From positions 8,555,095-8,619,094 of the forward strand of contig CM044962.1 of assembly GCA_024516035.1 (NCBI GenBank): a DNA stretch of 64,000 nt, read 5' to 3'. The notes under the pieces are model-generated. The model was not told the origin of the DNA, did no database searches, and saw only the letters and a program-made list of their open reading frames with translations. This DNA comes from Bactericera cockerelli. Its lineage: Eukaryota; Arthropoda; Insecta; Hemiptera; Triozidae. Made by a program: the position numbers and the translations under genes. The first letter of the stretch is position 1; every line of letters begins with the position of its first letter. Of the stretch, positions 40,801 to 50,085 are shown piece after piece.

Positions 40801-43501
40801 AAAACTGAAAAAAGCTCCATTCAGGCCGTTTTTTCCTGTTAAAAAAATGACGGCATTTTTTTTTTTGGCAAACGTCAAATTCATACTTTGCAGCTATAAA
40901 TACACTATATTACCAAAAATCACAAGTACAGCAAAACTTTTTGTTTTAAAACCAGGGTTCTAGATAGACACAGGTGACTGTGATCACTCCAAAAGGCTGC
41001 AAAGGTCCTTCTAAAAGGCTGAAAAAGTCTGAAACTTTAGCCTGTAAGCCATCAATGACGTCTTTAACTGCCAAAAATATTGTCAGGAGCGTTATTTTGA
41101 AGTAAAATTTTAAAAAATCGCAAATGTGGCCACTTTTGATTTTTTGCCTGCATTTTGAGGGCGCCCTCAAAGCTCAAAGGTTGGTCGCACAAATTTTTTT
41201 GTAGAATATAAAATGTAGGGAATTTAGTTGTGAACAACTTTGTATAGAGTTAGTGTTGGCGTTTATTAAATCACTTGGGAGATATTTCAGAAAAACTAAA
41301 AATAGTCCAATTTTTTGCCTGTAAAAAAATTTGCCGGTAAAATTTTTGTTGGCAAACCTCAGATTCGTGTTCAGCAGCTCAAAATACACTATGGTACAAA
41401 AAATCAAAACTACACCAAAACTTGCATTTATTTCGCTATTTTTGGGCTTGCGGTACTAGACTATAGACCTAAGTTTTATTTTATACTTTTTTCTGCTTTG
41501 GAAAAAAATCTTTAAAAGACAACCGGAAGACAGAACCACCGATGAGCATAACGAAAGCAATGATATAAGGGTTTGGTTTTTTTCGTATTTTTTTAACTTT
41601 CCTTATTTTACCATATGATCACATAATAATAAGACTCAGAGGGTCGGGTGGTAGAAAATGCTTCGTGCATTAAACTCACACAGTGTGGTTACTGGTTACC
41701 TTTCTCCTAAGAGTATTTTTATATTATCAAGCGCTCGTCAAGTAGCACTCGCCAACAGGCCTATATTAACACGAAACAGAGTTTATATGTATTTTGTTTT
41801 ATTGTTTTCGCCCACTTCCCGCTAACTTTTATCAATTTTTATTTCATATTCGTAATTAGACGCGAAAATAGATTGTGTTTCAGGAGAGCGCGAGATTCCT
41901 ATACGTACAGTTAAAGTCGTTTTCTGGCCATGCCGAAAATCTTGAATTTCATAAAAATATTCATACGGGGGTTTTTTTCAGATATTATTATACACCGAAA
42001 AAGTTACTTTACAGGTACTTGTCACCAGAAAATTTGGTTGAGACAATGTCACCGTGATCAGCTTTCTTTAGGCTGCAATGGACTGTTGAAGGCGGCCAAA
42101 ATAGGCAATAAGGGTTGGGTGGAAGAGATTGCCATAGGCAATAACCCCGCCCTTTAGTTAGGAATTATGTTTTATATATTTTCTATTCTTTTTCATTATT
42201 ATTGTATATATTGTTTCCATTTTTTTGATTATTAAAATAATTATTTCTATGTACATAATGTCCATTTATACCTAATAAAGCGTTGTATAGTAATAATAAT
42301 AAATTTACCTGCTCAGTGAGTATCTCCCGAGTGAGACTGGGCCGATGGGCGCCCATGAGGCAGTAGCGATACTCCACACGGGCGGCCTTGGCCCCGGGCG
42401 CCCCGCCCATGTCTATTTTGTACGTCTCGGTGGGCGAACAGTTCAGATCGGGACTGATAGTGAGGACGCCCTTGTCAGGGGCCCACGAGAGGGTGGCCAG
42501 ATGGTAGTTGGAGGAGTGGGGGCGGGTTGTAACGCCCCCAAGCGGGGGAGGCTGGGCGGCCGCTGAGATTGTGGTGTCTTCATCGTTGCTGTGAGGAGGA
42601 GAAGAAATTTATTACATCGGGTTTTTTGTGAATTTTTCGAAAGAGTTTAGAGAGGTTGTTAAAATTTAAATTTACAATATTGTAAATTTTAATAATGTTT
42701 TTTTTTCTCTTTACTTTTTGTTGTTGTAAATATTGTTAAGTTTTGTTTATTGTTGGTTGTTTGGTATAAAAAATAAATTGTAAATAAATAAGAGAGGATA
42801 GAAATGAGGTATTGTGTTATCAATCTGGCAGTAAACCAAGGATGCTGGCCGCATTTCCCCTCTGGATGTCCATTAGCGAAAAAAACTAACATGTCTTATG
42901 AAGTTTGGTGTGCGGGTCTCCTGATTTTTTCATTGCTTTCTTGCCTACTTCTTGCATTTTGATTTCCTTGCACCAGGCTGCTCCTATTTCTGTGCTTAAC
43001 GCAGATTACTGAATTCAGATACTATTGTAACTTCCACCCAATCTTAAAGGGTTGGGTGGAAAAGATTGCCACAGACAATAACCCCGCCCTTTAGGTAGGA
43101 CATTAACTTCATTCTCTTTTTTTCTTCTTGCATATTTGCTTAATCTTTTTGCTTTTCTTTATATTTCATTGTATTCTACTGCATACATTTTTTGTTCTAC
43201 TGCATACATAACAGTGTCCACCATAGGAGCGTTAATTAATTTGAACTTCCATGTATACTCGTACTTACTTCAAGTCGGCTGAGAGCTGCACAAACACGTA
43301 CATATTCTGCACGGGCGCGGACAGCGTTCGGTTCAGTAGCCGCGTTTCGGCACTCGGGTTGTCGTCCACAATCGAGGCTGGGCCGCCCGCCGCGGTCAGT
43401 CCGGAGGCCCGGGTTCGCGGCGACAGCTGACGCAGAGACCGCAGGTTCGACTCCAAGCGGGTGGCAAGTTTCTCGCCGTGGGCGAACACGGTGCGGTCAT
43501 T
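32589..43501 (-). CDS. MKS1: MKS1, B9-domain ciliary transition-zone protein (last six exons)
   Basis: Exons in transcript order are 43501-43269, 42588-42309, 37960-37804, 35414-35268, 34374-34121 and 32852-32589. They give 444 residues plus TGA, and all phases match. The order and motifs follow vertebrate MKS1. APVQNMYVFVQL compares with the TPLQTMHIMADL stretch. The B9 domain starts VFVTGEIQTARGFEYNHLFV. YGVTQRC and VAHFSFAFDF follow. Next come a GRYRSEG and AFIGSSLQISDLTYV block, and last NNVNAVIEAFQRARQRM near the C terminus. MKS1 works with B9D1, B9D2 and TMEM proteins as a gate at the base of cilia. In insects this means sensory neurons and sperm. About 140 N-terminal residues are expected upstream of 43501 and were not found. 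Introns are filled with SINEs and DNA elements, while the exons are GC-rich. Confidence 0.93.
32866..33060 (+). repeat. SINE-h in MKS1 last intron
   Basis: 'GATTGGGTGGAAGAGATTGC' to 'CCTAATAAAGCGTTGTATAA'. It lies 14 bp from the last-exon acceptor and has a small internal duplication of 'GAGATTGCC'. Confidence 0.85.
33183..33330 (+). repeat. SINE-b, full length
   Basis: 'GAACCGACCTCAGAAGCTTG', box B 'GGTTCAAGTCCC', 'GTAGATTTAGTAAAGCGAGT', tail 'AACACAAATATGATA'. Confidence 0.9.
33480..33660 (-). repeat. SINE-h copy
   Basis: A TTTATT tail to 'AAAGGGCGAGGTTATTGCCT' and 'CTCTTCCACCCAACT'. Confidence 0.85.
34121..34374 (-). CDS. MKS1: MKS1 exon, end of B9 domain
   Basis: Acceptor CTCGCCAG|AA, donor ACAG|GTATGA. 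It encodes LLFEVGALDSWGRYRSEG and LCRAFIGSSLQISDLTYVG. Its acceptor and first 19-20 bases are duplicated upstream at about 34451-34505. Confidence 0.93.
34405..34512 (-). pseudogene. Duplicated acceptor region of the MKS1 exon at 34374
   Basis: 'GTGAGGGGATGACC' to 'AATTAGTTGAATTGTTATAA' (34451-34505) copies 34355-34410, which holds the exon's first 20 bases and its acceptor. A 42-bp SINE-c 3' end lies between the copies. Confidence 0.8.
34556..34670 (+). repeat. Repeat-j copy
   Basis: 'CGGTTCCGGGATCTCCTACG', 'TTTTTAGTGGGTAAAAATCC CACACCCC' and 'CTGGGTGTCTTTAGAAGATT'. Confidence 0.7.
34850..35060 (-). repeat. SINE-c, near full length
   Basis: 'ACTCTTTAGTGGAAGGTAAC', 'CAGAGTCTTATTATTATGTG' (empty site for two MITEs), then a diverged box B and head. 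Confidence 0.85.
35268..35414 (-). CDS. MKS1: MKS1 exon, middle of B9 domain
   Basis: Acceptor TTTTACAG|GG, donor TCGG|GTGAAT. It encodes WSCEEPGKLYGVTQRC and VAHFSFAFDFKLSL. The phase joins both neighbours. Confidence 0.92.
35515..35700 (-). repeat. SINE-a copy
   Basis: It runs from 'AATAATATCGCCTTATTTAT' to 'CTGAGCTACCAGAACAG', with a short deletion in the body. Confidence 0.88.
35765..35905 (-). repeat. Repeat-j, longest copy
   Basis: The minus strand reads 'GGTTCCGGGTGCATCATCTT', 'TTTAGTGGGTGGAAATCCCA' and 'CTGGGTGTCTTTTAAAGATT TTTCTCCAGAAC'. Confidence 0.65.
36110..37390. mobile_element. Compound inverted-repeat element, order B-A-B'-A'
   Basis: B (36110-36205) is inverted at 36742-36855, and A (36205-36735) is inverted at 36860-37390. 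The terminal motif is 'TTACTTTCCTTATCCTATAA TAAGGAAAG'. No coding capacity was found. Confidence 0.85.
37560..37760 (+). repeat. Short retroelement 3' part, partner of 61590-61745
   Basis: 'CACACCAGCATTATGCTGAA AGGGTTGTTAAAATATT' occurs inverted at 61.6 kb. The body is T-rich, followed by poly-A. Confidence 0.7.
37804..37960 (-). CDS. MKS1: MKS1 exon, start of B9 domain
   Basis: Acceptor ATTTTCAG|CTC, donor GACG|GTAAGT. It encodes GSFETPRQGVHDVFVTGEIQ and the first B9 strands ending HLPDG. A poly-T run (plus-strand poly-A) lies 7 bases into the following intron. Confidence 0.93.
37979..38023 (-). repeat. 45-bp direct repeat, left copy
   Basis: 'GATGAGCACAACGAAGGCAA TGATATAAGGGTTTGGTTTT' recurs at 41536-41581. 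The two copies bracket the 3.5-kb insert with the palindromic element. The left copy starts 19 bp from the MKS1 exon edge. Confidence 0.85.
38138..41461. mobile_element. Large palindromic DNA element with ~840-bp inverted arms
   Basis: The arms 38159-39001 and 40605-41429 are near-perfect reverse complements. Each arm is itself two diverged halves of about 490 and 400 bp. They share 'AAAATTTTACCGGCAAA'-like and 'CAACCTTTGAGCTTTGAG' stretches. The outer ends share TAGTCTAGTA. The centre holds a broken minus-strand gene. The whole insert lies in an MKS1 intron. Confidence 0.85.
39060..40391 (-). pseudogene. Broken element gene: PIN/XPG-like nuclease with C-terminal Cys-rich motif
   Basis: Fragments lie in order on the minus strand. 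40391-40035 contains CMRKGTKSSLYKDLKPL, FLLHRVVWPTNASF and AVVVFDG, then a TAG. 40030-39786 contains PTMSKDNFLANPRNKSRL and KQAEEDAGVLIVTTALK, then a frameshift and loss of the GED.D part. 39752-39537 contains ILFLHAMSRCDKTSALF. 39607-39287 contains SLNHLRYICYTKVAFRIN. Near 39145-39205 comes the motif SCKCTGNCGCRKAGLSC..C. From memory of many invertebrate genomes this is a repeated uncharacterised family. The 'FDG' and 'EEDA.VLIVTTAL' blocks look like a PIN/FEN-type fold, and the Cys pattern like CXC. Function is inferred only. Confidence 0.65.
41611..41718 (+). repeat. SINE-c 3' part
   Basis: 'GATCACATAATAATAAGACT CAGAGGGTCGGGTGGTAGAA' to 'CCTAAGAGTATTTTTATATT'. Confidence 0.85.
42098..42300 (+). 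repeat. SINE-h beside an MKS1 splice donor
   Basis: 'AAGGGTTGGGTGGAAGAGAT' to 'TAAAGCGTTGTATAGTAATA ATAATAAA'. The tail ends where the minus-strand donor GTAAATTT begins. Confidence 0.9.
42309..42588 (-). CDS. MKS1: MKS1 exon
   Basis: Acceptor CTCACAG|C, donor GAGCAG|GTAAAT, 93 full codons. It includes GVLTISPDLN and YKIDMGG, matching the beta-rich stretch 'VKPDFTG..YRIETEG'. A SINE-h tail begins 8 bases beyond the donor. Confidence 0.9.
43055..43215 (+). repeat. SINE-h, shortened tail
   Basis: 'GGGTTGGGTGGAAAAGATTG CCACAGACAATAACCCCG', then 'ACTGCATACATTTTTTGTTC'. Confidence 0.8.
43269..43501 (-). CDS. MKS1: MKS1 exon (first seen)
   Basis: The exon starts in phase 0 after TTTTCAG| with NDRTVFAHGEKLATRLE and ends ADL-AA|GTAAGT. 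It matches the region before the B9 domain (vertebrate 'RIFTYTDSDRYTNLEE'). Confidence 0.9.
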
Positions 43502-43518
43502 CTGAAAACAAACAGATG

Positions 43519-43598
43519 AAATAGTTGGTTAGGTGGTAGAAAATGCTTTGAGCATTAACCAGGTGGTTACTTTCCACTAAAGAGTGTTATTATTATTA
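43519..43598 (+). repeat. SINE-c 3' end
   Basis: 'GGTTAGGTGGTAGAAAATGC TTTGAGCATTAACCAGG' to 'AAAGAGTGTTATTATTATTA'. It lies 18 bp upstream of the MKS1 exon acceptor at 43501. Confidence 0.85.
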
Positions 43599-44554
43599 GT
43601 ATTACTGATACATATTAATTATATACTGGCCGGAAGAATTTCCTCTTCTCGACTGGGTACCGAATGACTTGTCACTCTTGGTTTAGATTTTCCACCAGTT
43701 CACTTTTCTCTTCTCTCTTAAATAAATGTAAAATAGATTGTATTCACTCCGTTATGCAATCGTATATTACTAGTTATTTTCTTAGTTAGCATAACATACA
43801 TATCAATTATTATCATTGTTATTATTTTTTTATTATTATTATAGGTACATATATCAGAAATACATCATCATCTTCTCGTTTTCCAAGTTTGGAGACCTCA
43901 GGATTAAAAATGCATCTTCTGATTCAGTTCAATACTTTTCTTAGGATATGGGTAGATAAATTCATTGTTCACATTATTGAAAGAAAACTTCATCAAGAAA
44001 AAGCAAAAAGAACTGAATCAAAAGGATCTTATATAAACTGATAGGTAAATGGAAACTTCCGAAAATTTCGGAGAAAAATTTCCGTGGAAATTCGCAATTC
44101 GATTTCGTGCACAGATTATTATTATCATTGTTACTATTATTATTACATCTTGTTTTTCTTTTCTTCTGTCAACAGTAAGCAATTCTTACGAAGAAGCACA
44201 CAGCACGGAGGGCCCTGTCTTGTGGCATGGTTAGATAACAGTGGAGAATGAAATAATAGTGAGTAATTTCCAGGACTCTGGAATTCCAGACAAGTACACT
44301 AACCTCACCATATACAGGGTGTATCAGCGGGCCCTAGTTTGGTAATCGTGGAAGACAATGCCCCGGGATCAAATTTTGTATTATTAATTTCAATTTCTGT
44401 GTAAAAATATTCTATGTACTTTATTGTAAATAAAACTTGATCTAATTAACATATTTAATGATAATAAAATTTCTCCGCCCCGTTTGTAGTAATATCAATA
44501 TTAATGTAAAATATACCTACAAATAATAATAATAATCCAGTTAAAGTAAAGAGA

Positions 44555-44630
44555 AGCTCCGTTGGGTTCGTATCTCACACAGTGCATGTATTTTTCCATT
44601 TTTTTTTCTTATTTATTTGAGACTTTCACT
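44555..44630 (+). repeat. SINE-c fragment
   Basis: 'CTCCGTTGGGTTCGTATCTC ACACAGTGCATG' is the box B part, diverged. The rest of 43600-45215 is AT-rich with no supported gene. CAGGGTG/CACCCTG ends at 44330 and 45005 may mark an old element. Confidence 0.55.
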
Positions 44631-45219
44631 TGGATGACGTCTGCATTAGCACTCGATCAAGAGTTGTTTTGATAATTTCACATTTTTATTACTCATTGTA
44701 CTTATTCTGAATGTAAATAAAACTTGGTTTAATTAATCGAACACAGAGCACGAACCTCACTAAGTGAGGTTCTGTTTTCACTTGCATACTGGACGATTTG
44801 GCTTTCGTTTGTCTGTCTGTCTGTTTCGCGATAACTCTCGAACGGATTCTTCAAAAGAGATTAATTTTTGTATACATGTTCACTGGGGTCCTAGAATTTT
44901 ACTTTTTTGGGGCCGAATTAGGCCAATCCAATACTTTCATAACCTATATTAGGTAGACCCAGTACAAGTTCTTATTTTTCTGATTTGATTATACTGTACT
45001 GAGTCACCCTGTATAGTAAGAATCTCACATTACCGGTGCGGTGTAGTAATTCCGATCTCCGGTAAATTGGGCATTGCATCAAACCACAAAACAGTCGAAT
45101 TGCTGGCTACTACAGAGAAAGATAGGCCACTAGTGAGAGATGGGCCTTGACTATACTGCTACCCGGCATGTATGGACACTGTTTACGTTGCGTTGGTAGG
45201 CTGGTGCCTATTTTTTTTT

Positions 45220-45405
45220 TTTTCATTTATTTACACTTTATTCATAGGACATATTATATACAACAAAAATAATTACAAATTAAAATACAATGTAATAGAA
45301 GAAAAAAGAAAGAAAAAATAATTAAAAAATTACATAATATAATATGTCCTAACTAAAGGGCGGGGTTATTGCCCTTGGCAATTTCTTCCACCCAACCCTT
45401 ATGTA
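45220..45405 (-). repeat. SINE-h copy
   Basis: It runs from 'CATTTATTTACACTTTATTC' to 'ATTTCTTCCACCCAACCCTT'. Confidence 0.85.
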
Positions 45406-45459
45406 ATATGTGCCTATGTAACGTGCACTGGGTTACATAGGCACGACTAGAGCTCCACC

Positions 45460-45635
45460 GTGCACTGGTAGTCAAGTGGTTAACGCGCTAGTCTGGTGAT
45501 CCAAGTAGCGTAGGGATCCGTTGGATCGAATCCCTCACAGTGCATGAATTTTTCCTCATTAATTTGAGTTTGTGAGCACATATAATAATAATAGTCTGAG
45601 GGTTATGTGGTAGAAAATGCTTTGAGCATGGTTAT
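45460..45635 (+). repeat. SINE-c, full head
   Basis: 'GCACTGGTAGTCAAGTGGTT AACGCGCTAGTCTGGTGATC', box B 'TGGATCGAATCCC', paired ends GCACTGG/...CAGTGC, body to 'GCTTTGAGCATGG'. Confidence 0.88.
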
Positions 45636-45636
45636 A

Positions 45637-46509
45637 ATATACAGGGTGGGGCAAAAGTCTGGAAACCCCTGAATAACTTTCGAATGGCTTCTTCGGTAAA
45701 ATTAAAATTTTGTACGGTAAACCGGGCTAATAAGACCTTCTTTTTGACTAGGGTCGATTTTTGTTACCGGCCCCCATGTCGGGGCCAGGGGGGCCAACTT
45801 CATTTTTTTAAATTCGAACCCCCACCTTGCGATACATTTTTGGAAAAGGTCTTTAAATAAAAAATACATTGGTGTAAATTTTATTTTTTTAATATTAACT
45901 GTTTGAAAATGGCGTCCAACTTTCTGTATGCAGAAAAGTCTGGAAACCCCTACATATCTTTTGAAAGGACTTTCTCAGTAAATTTAAAATTGTGCACGGT
46001 AAGTCGGGGTAATTAGACCTTTCCAAATATGTATCGCAAGGTGGGGTTTCGTATTTAAAAAAATGAAGTTGGCCCCCCTGGCCCCGACGTGGGGGCCGGT
46101 AAAAAAAATCGGTCCCATTCTAATGTAAGGTCTAATTACCAAGGATTACCGTACACAATTTTAAATTTATTCAGAAAGCCCTTTCGAAAGATATTTAGGG
46201 GTTTCCAGACTTTTCTGCATACACAAAGTTGGACGCCATTTTCAAACAGTTAATATTAAAAAAATAAAATATACACCAATGTATTTCTTATTTAAAGACC
46301 TTTCCAAAAATGTATCGCAAGGTGGGGGTTTGTATTTAAAAAAATGAAGTTGGTCCCCCTGGCCCCGACAAGGGGGCCGGTAACAAAAATTAACCCCACT
46401 CTAAAAAAAGGTCTTATTAGCCCGGTTTACCGTACAAAATTTTAATTTTACCGAAGAAGCCATTCGAAAGTTATTCAGGGGTTTCCAGACTTTTGCCCCA
46501 CCCTGTATA
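45637..46509. mobile_element. Palindromic element with TATACAGGGTGG ends, ~870 bp
   Basis: The outer arms 'GGGGCAAAAGTCTGGAAACC' and the inverse near 46490 match over hundreds of bases. The motif 'AAAAGTCTGGAAACCCCT' occurs four times, so each arm is again an imperfect duplicate. TA flanks both ends. Confidence 0.88.
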
Positions 46510-47060
46510 CCTTCCTCTAAAAGAGTTTTATTATTATGTAACATTAAAATTTTCATTTTGTGTGCCTATAATATATGATTTATATGAGTATGATCAGACT
46601 GGGGGGCGTTCAGAAGAGAGAAGACCAGTGTCTCGCTAGCATGTCTTTTTTTTTGTAATCGGTGCAAAAAAATTACTTTTTCTTACAAAAACGAACACAT
46701 TATACATCCGATATATAATATTAGATACGATAGTATCTATCTAATATTAGAAAAAAGTAAAAGGATAGATTAGAAATGGTTTTAATGAATGAGATGAGAA
46801 TAACAATGTATTGAATAGAAGACATGAACTTAGTAATGTAGCATAGCTAATAGATCAACTGGTGGCTGGAACGGTGAACAATGGCACAGTGGGGGGGTAA
46901 TTTATTTTGATTGATTGATCTAAAATTCCAGAAGCTGTTAAAAGCTAGAAAAAAAATCTTTGAAAATACCTCTCAATTCTTTCCCATATTAGAATTACTT
47001 AGCTCATCATATATGTGCATCCCGAGAACAAAATCGGAGATTACTTTTTTACTTCCGAGA
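46510..47060. other. Region without recognised genes
   Basis: It holds 'TTACAAAAACGAACACATTA', an element end also seen at 15040, 30590 and 55210. Otherwise AT-rich. Confidence 0.45.
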
Positions 47061-47065
47061 ATTTT

Positions 47066-47232
47066 AGTAGTCGATCCGTTGGTTCGAATCCCACCCAGTG
47101 CATGAATTTTTCCTCATTAAGTTGAGTTTGTGACCACATAATAATAAGACTCGGAGGGTTAGGTGGTAGAAAATGCTTTGAGCATTAACCTCGCCTGGTG
47201 GTTACCTTGCACTAAAGAGTGCTAATATTATC
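47066..47232 (+). repeat. SINE-c, head truncated
   Basis: 'CGATCCGTTGGTTCGAATCC CACCCAGTGCATG' to 'AAAGAGTGCTAATATTAT'. Confidence 0.9.
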
Positions 47233-47239
47233 TATTATA

Positions 47240-47386
47240 TACTTCTGAAGCTTGATCGACAAGGTGGCGCGGACTTCTGGTTCTGGAGGTCGGTGGTTCG
47301 AGTCCCAAGTTATGCAAAAAATTTAGTAAAGCGAGTTTGAGTAGTGGTGATAACACGATTGTGATGAACACAAATATGATAACGAT
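47240..47386 (+). repeat. SINE-b copy
   Basis: 'CTGAAGCTTGATCGACAAGG', box B 'GGTTCGAGTCCC', 'TTTAGTAAAGCGAGTTTGAG', tail 'GAACACAAATATGATAACG'. Confidence 0.85.
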
Positions 47387-47575
47387 AACTTAACAATATA
47401 ATATATACACGTAAAATTTATTTATTTATATGAATAAACGGGAAATACCCTTTCTACACAAGTAACCCTACAAATCCTAGAAAATATAAAAAAAAGTAAA
47501 ACTATAGGTATAATAATTAAAAATTAATGGTAACAATTCTAAACATAATGCATATATCTAATATTATAATAGATA

Positions 47576-47648
47576 TGACTTGGCTAGGTTTCGAACCCGC
47601 TACCCCTGCATTACCAGAGCGACGCCCTTCACCTAGCTACCGGGACAG
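47576..47648 (-). repeat. SINE-a head only
   Basis: The reverse of 'TGTCCCGGTAGCTAGGTGAA' with box B 'GGGTTCGAAACC'. No SINE-a body follows. Confidence 0.75.
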
Positions 47649-47667
47649 ATGTCCTTCAAGGGAAAGA

Positions 47668-47878
47668 ATAATAATACTCTTTAGTGGAAGGCATCCACCA
47701 GGCAAGGTTAATGCTCAAAGCAATTTCTACCACCTAACCCTCAGAGTCTTATTATTACGTGGTCTCAAACTCAAATTAATGAGGAAAAATTCATGCACTG
47801 GGTGGGATTCGAACCAACGGATCCCTACGCTACCTGGATTACCAGACTATCGCGTTAACCACTCGACTACCTGTGCAC
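47668..47878 (-). repeat. SINE-c, full length reference copy
   Basis: 'ACTCTTTAGTGGAAGGCATC', 'CAGAGTCTTATTATTACGTG', 'GGGTGGGATTCGAACCAACG', ending 'AACCACTCGACTACCTGTGC'. Confidence 0.92.
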
Positions 47879-48137
47879 GATTTTCCTAAAACCAGACCTG
47901 GCCAGAGTCGATCTCACGGCCAGGTTTCAGACCAGACCGTGCCTGGTCCTGTTCCTTCTGGCTGGTCCCAGGACTCTCTCACACGATACGGTTTAATTCG
48001 GTGTACCTCATGGTTCAGTGGGTATCTTGTCTGTGGCAGACTGTACCTCTGAGATAACAATGACTACGAGATTGAGGATACCTACTGGTTATGAATACCG
48101 GTGAAATGTTTGGACTAGACTCTAGATGTCTACAGTG

Positions 48138-48235
48138 TCTATTATTATTATTATTAGTTATCATATTATGTCTATTAGTTATCATATTTGTGTTAATCAC
48201 TTTCGTGATATCACAACTACTCAAACTCGCTCCAT
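48138..48235 (-). repeat. SINE-b 3' part
   Basis: 'TTATCATATTTGTGTTAATC ACTTTCGTGATATCACAACT' without the head. Confidence 0.8.
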
Positions 48236-48754
48236 GAACAAGTTTTAGAAAATCATGCATGAGAGTTCGAATTTGAATGGTCACCCATCCAAGTCCTAAC
48301 CTCGCTGGACGTTGCTTCACCTCAGTGACAGAACGAGAACTGGTGTACTCACTGTGTAATTCTGTAATAACTTCATTTCATAATATCCCCGCATCAGACG
48401 ACAGGTGTCCGTATAAGGTGTATATTAACAGCTGTAGTTAAGGAGTATAGAAACAGCTGTATACGTAAACTGGATATAAACATCTGTAGAGCTAGTGTAA
48501 ATTATCGTTATTTTAGCACATGGACTAGAACAGCGGTCGTCAACCTTTGGACAACAGGGGCCAGTTGAATCTAATGGACTCTCTGGCCTGTCGATTACAC
48601 TAGCCTGGGGCTGGGGGGACATTAACCCATGAAGGACGAGCGTGACACATATGTAACAGCAGTCAGGTATGTTCTGATATTCATGTACATCTGATACAAC
48701 TTCTCACTTTTCTGTTTATACTGTTTATAATCAATACCTATGTAGAGCACTACT

Positions 48755-48872
48755 AAAGGTCCGCCGATCTCAGCAGCGGACTCGTAACCTTGAGGTCGGT
48801 GGTTCGAGTCCCATGCACGGTCAATTTTTAAAAGTCGGGATCCAATTACTGTGACACTCTTGTGATTCATGC
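48755..48872 (+). repeat. SINE-b variant
   Basis: 'CCGCCGATCTCAGCAGCGGA', box B 'GGTTCGAGTCCC', with a different body ('GCACGGTCAATTTTTAAAAG'). Confidence 0.7.
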
Positions 48873-48984
48873 AATTATAAAATAAATATAAAAAAATATC
48901 GTTAGGTATTGTATACTTTACGGTACATGACCAATTTACAAAAAGAAAACATTAACAATAAATTTACAGATATGGTACAAACAA

Positions 48985-49310
48985 TATCATAATAACCTGA
49001 GAAAGCAGATTTTCTAAAAATCACTAAATTGAGATTTTTTAGTGGATGCGTCAAAATCACTCAATTGAGCTTATTTAATCGATATGTCATACAGTCACTA
49101 AACTGACATTTTTTGTCGATGCATCAAATTCACAAGAGCTAGGTAGCTCTTTTCCTGGTGGATGTGACAAAATCACTAAATTGAGATTTTTTGGTGGATG
49201 CACCAATTGCACCAAAATCATCATAAAAGCTAGGTCTTTTGCTAGTGTATGTGACAAATCACTAACGTTAGATCTATTTGTGGATGTGTCAAAAATCACT
49301 CACATTATGA
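48985..49310. repeat. Degenerate tandem repeat, ~50-60-bp unit
   Basis: 'AATCACTAAATTGAGATTTT TTAGTGGATG' recurs about six times with drift (49018, 49060, 49096, 49173, 49257). Confidence 0.8.
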
Positions 49311-49439
49311 AGAATAAATCTATCACGCGAATATGGTAAGGTTTTTGGTCCATGGCTAGAATACCATTAAAAAATTAGACAAACCTTTGTAATAACCTTG
49401 AGGGAGAGATTTTGATTAACAAACACATTTTTTTCACAT

Positions 49440-49830
49440 AAAAGATTAGTGCTTCACAGTCTTTTTTGTAGCCATGAAACAGCAGCTACTGTAGACACTT
49501 GTGGTCTGTATTGTAGCTTGCCATCCCGAATAGTATGATTTCCCTCTAATATCGCCTTATTTATCCTGCCCGATTAGGACCATTAAAGTCCCATTATTCC
49601 AGCAGTAAGCTCAAGACATATTATTATGTAGTAAAAATCCCAAATGGGAGGATAACTTGTCATGGCCCGACTGGGTTTCGAACCCGCGATCTCTGGAATC
49701 TCTGGATTCACAGAGTGCCGCCTTTACCACTGAGCTACCGGGACAGACGGCACAATACTTCCCATTTAGGTGCTGGGTGAAGACGAGAGCATTGGAAGGT
49801 GTCCCTTACAAACAATTGTAACCAAATGCG
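49440..49830 (-). repeat. SINE-e split by SINE-a
   Basis: 'AGTGCTTCACAGTC' to 'GATTTCCCTCTAA' and 'CGGCACAATACTTCCCATTT' to 'ACAAACAATTGTAACCAAAT' are two parts of one SINE-e. Confidence 0.9.
49545..49747 (-). repeat. SINE-a nested in SINE-e
   Basis: A complete copy from 'AATATCGCCTTATTTATCCT' to 'GAGCTACCGGGACAGA'. Confidence 0.92.
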
Positions 49831-49894
49831 CTCATATACAATGCAGTACTAATTTTATCCTGCAAAAATGAGAGTGGAGAGTTCCGCACATGAC

Positions 49895-50085
49895 TGTTAT
49901 TATTATTATTATAATAGTATGCTTTATTATTAGGTAAGACAAAAATATATACAGTAAAATACAATGAAATTATAAAGAAAAAAGAAATGAGCAAAGATAC
50001 AAGAACAAAAAATAGAATGAAGCTAATGTCCTATCTAAAGGTCGGGGTGATTGCCTGTGGTAATCTCTTCCACCCAACCCTTAAT
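49895..50085 (-). repeat. SINE-h copy
   Basis: 'AATAGTATGCTTTATTATTA GG' to 'TAATCTCTTCCACCCAACCC'. It is the same subtype as 29452. Confidence 0.88.

Noticed and set aside
42345..42566. Plus-strand frame of 73 codons
   Set aside because: Antisense shadow of an MKS1 exon.
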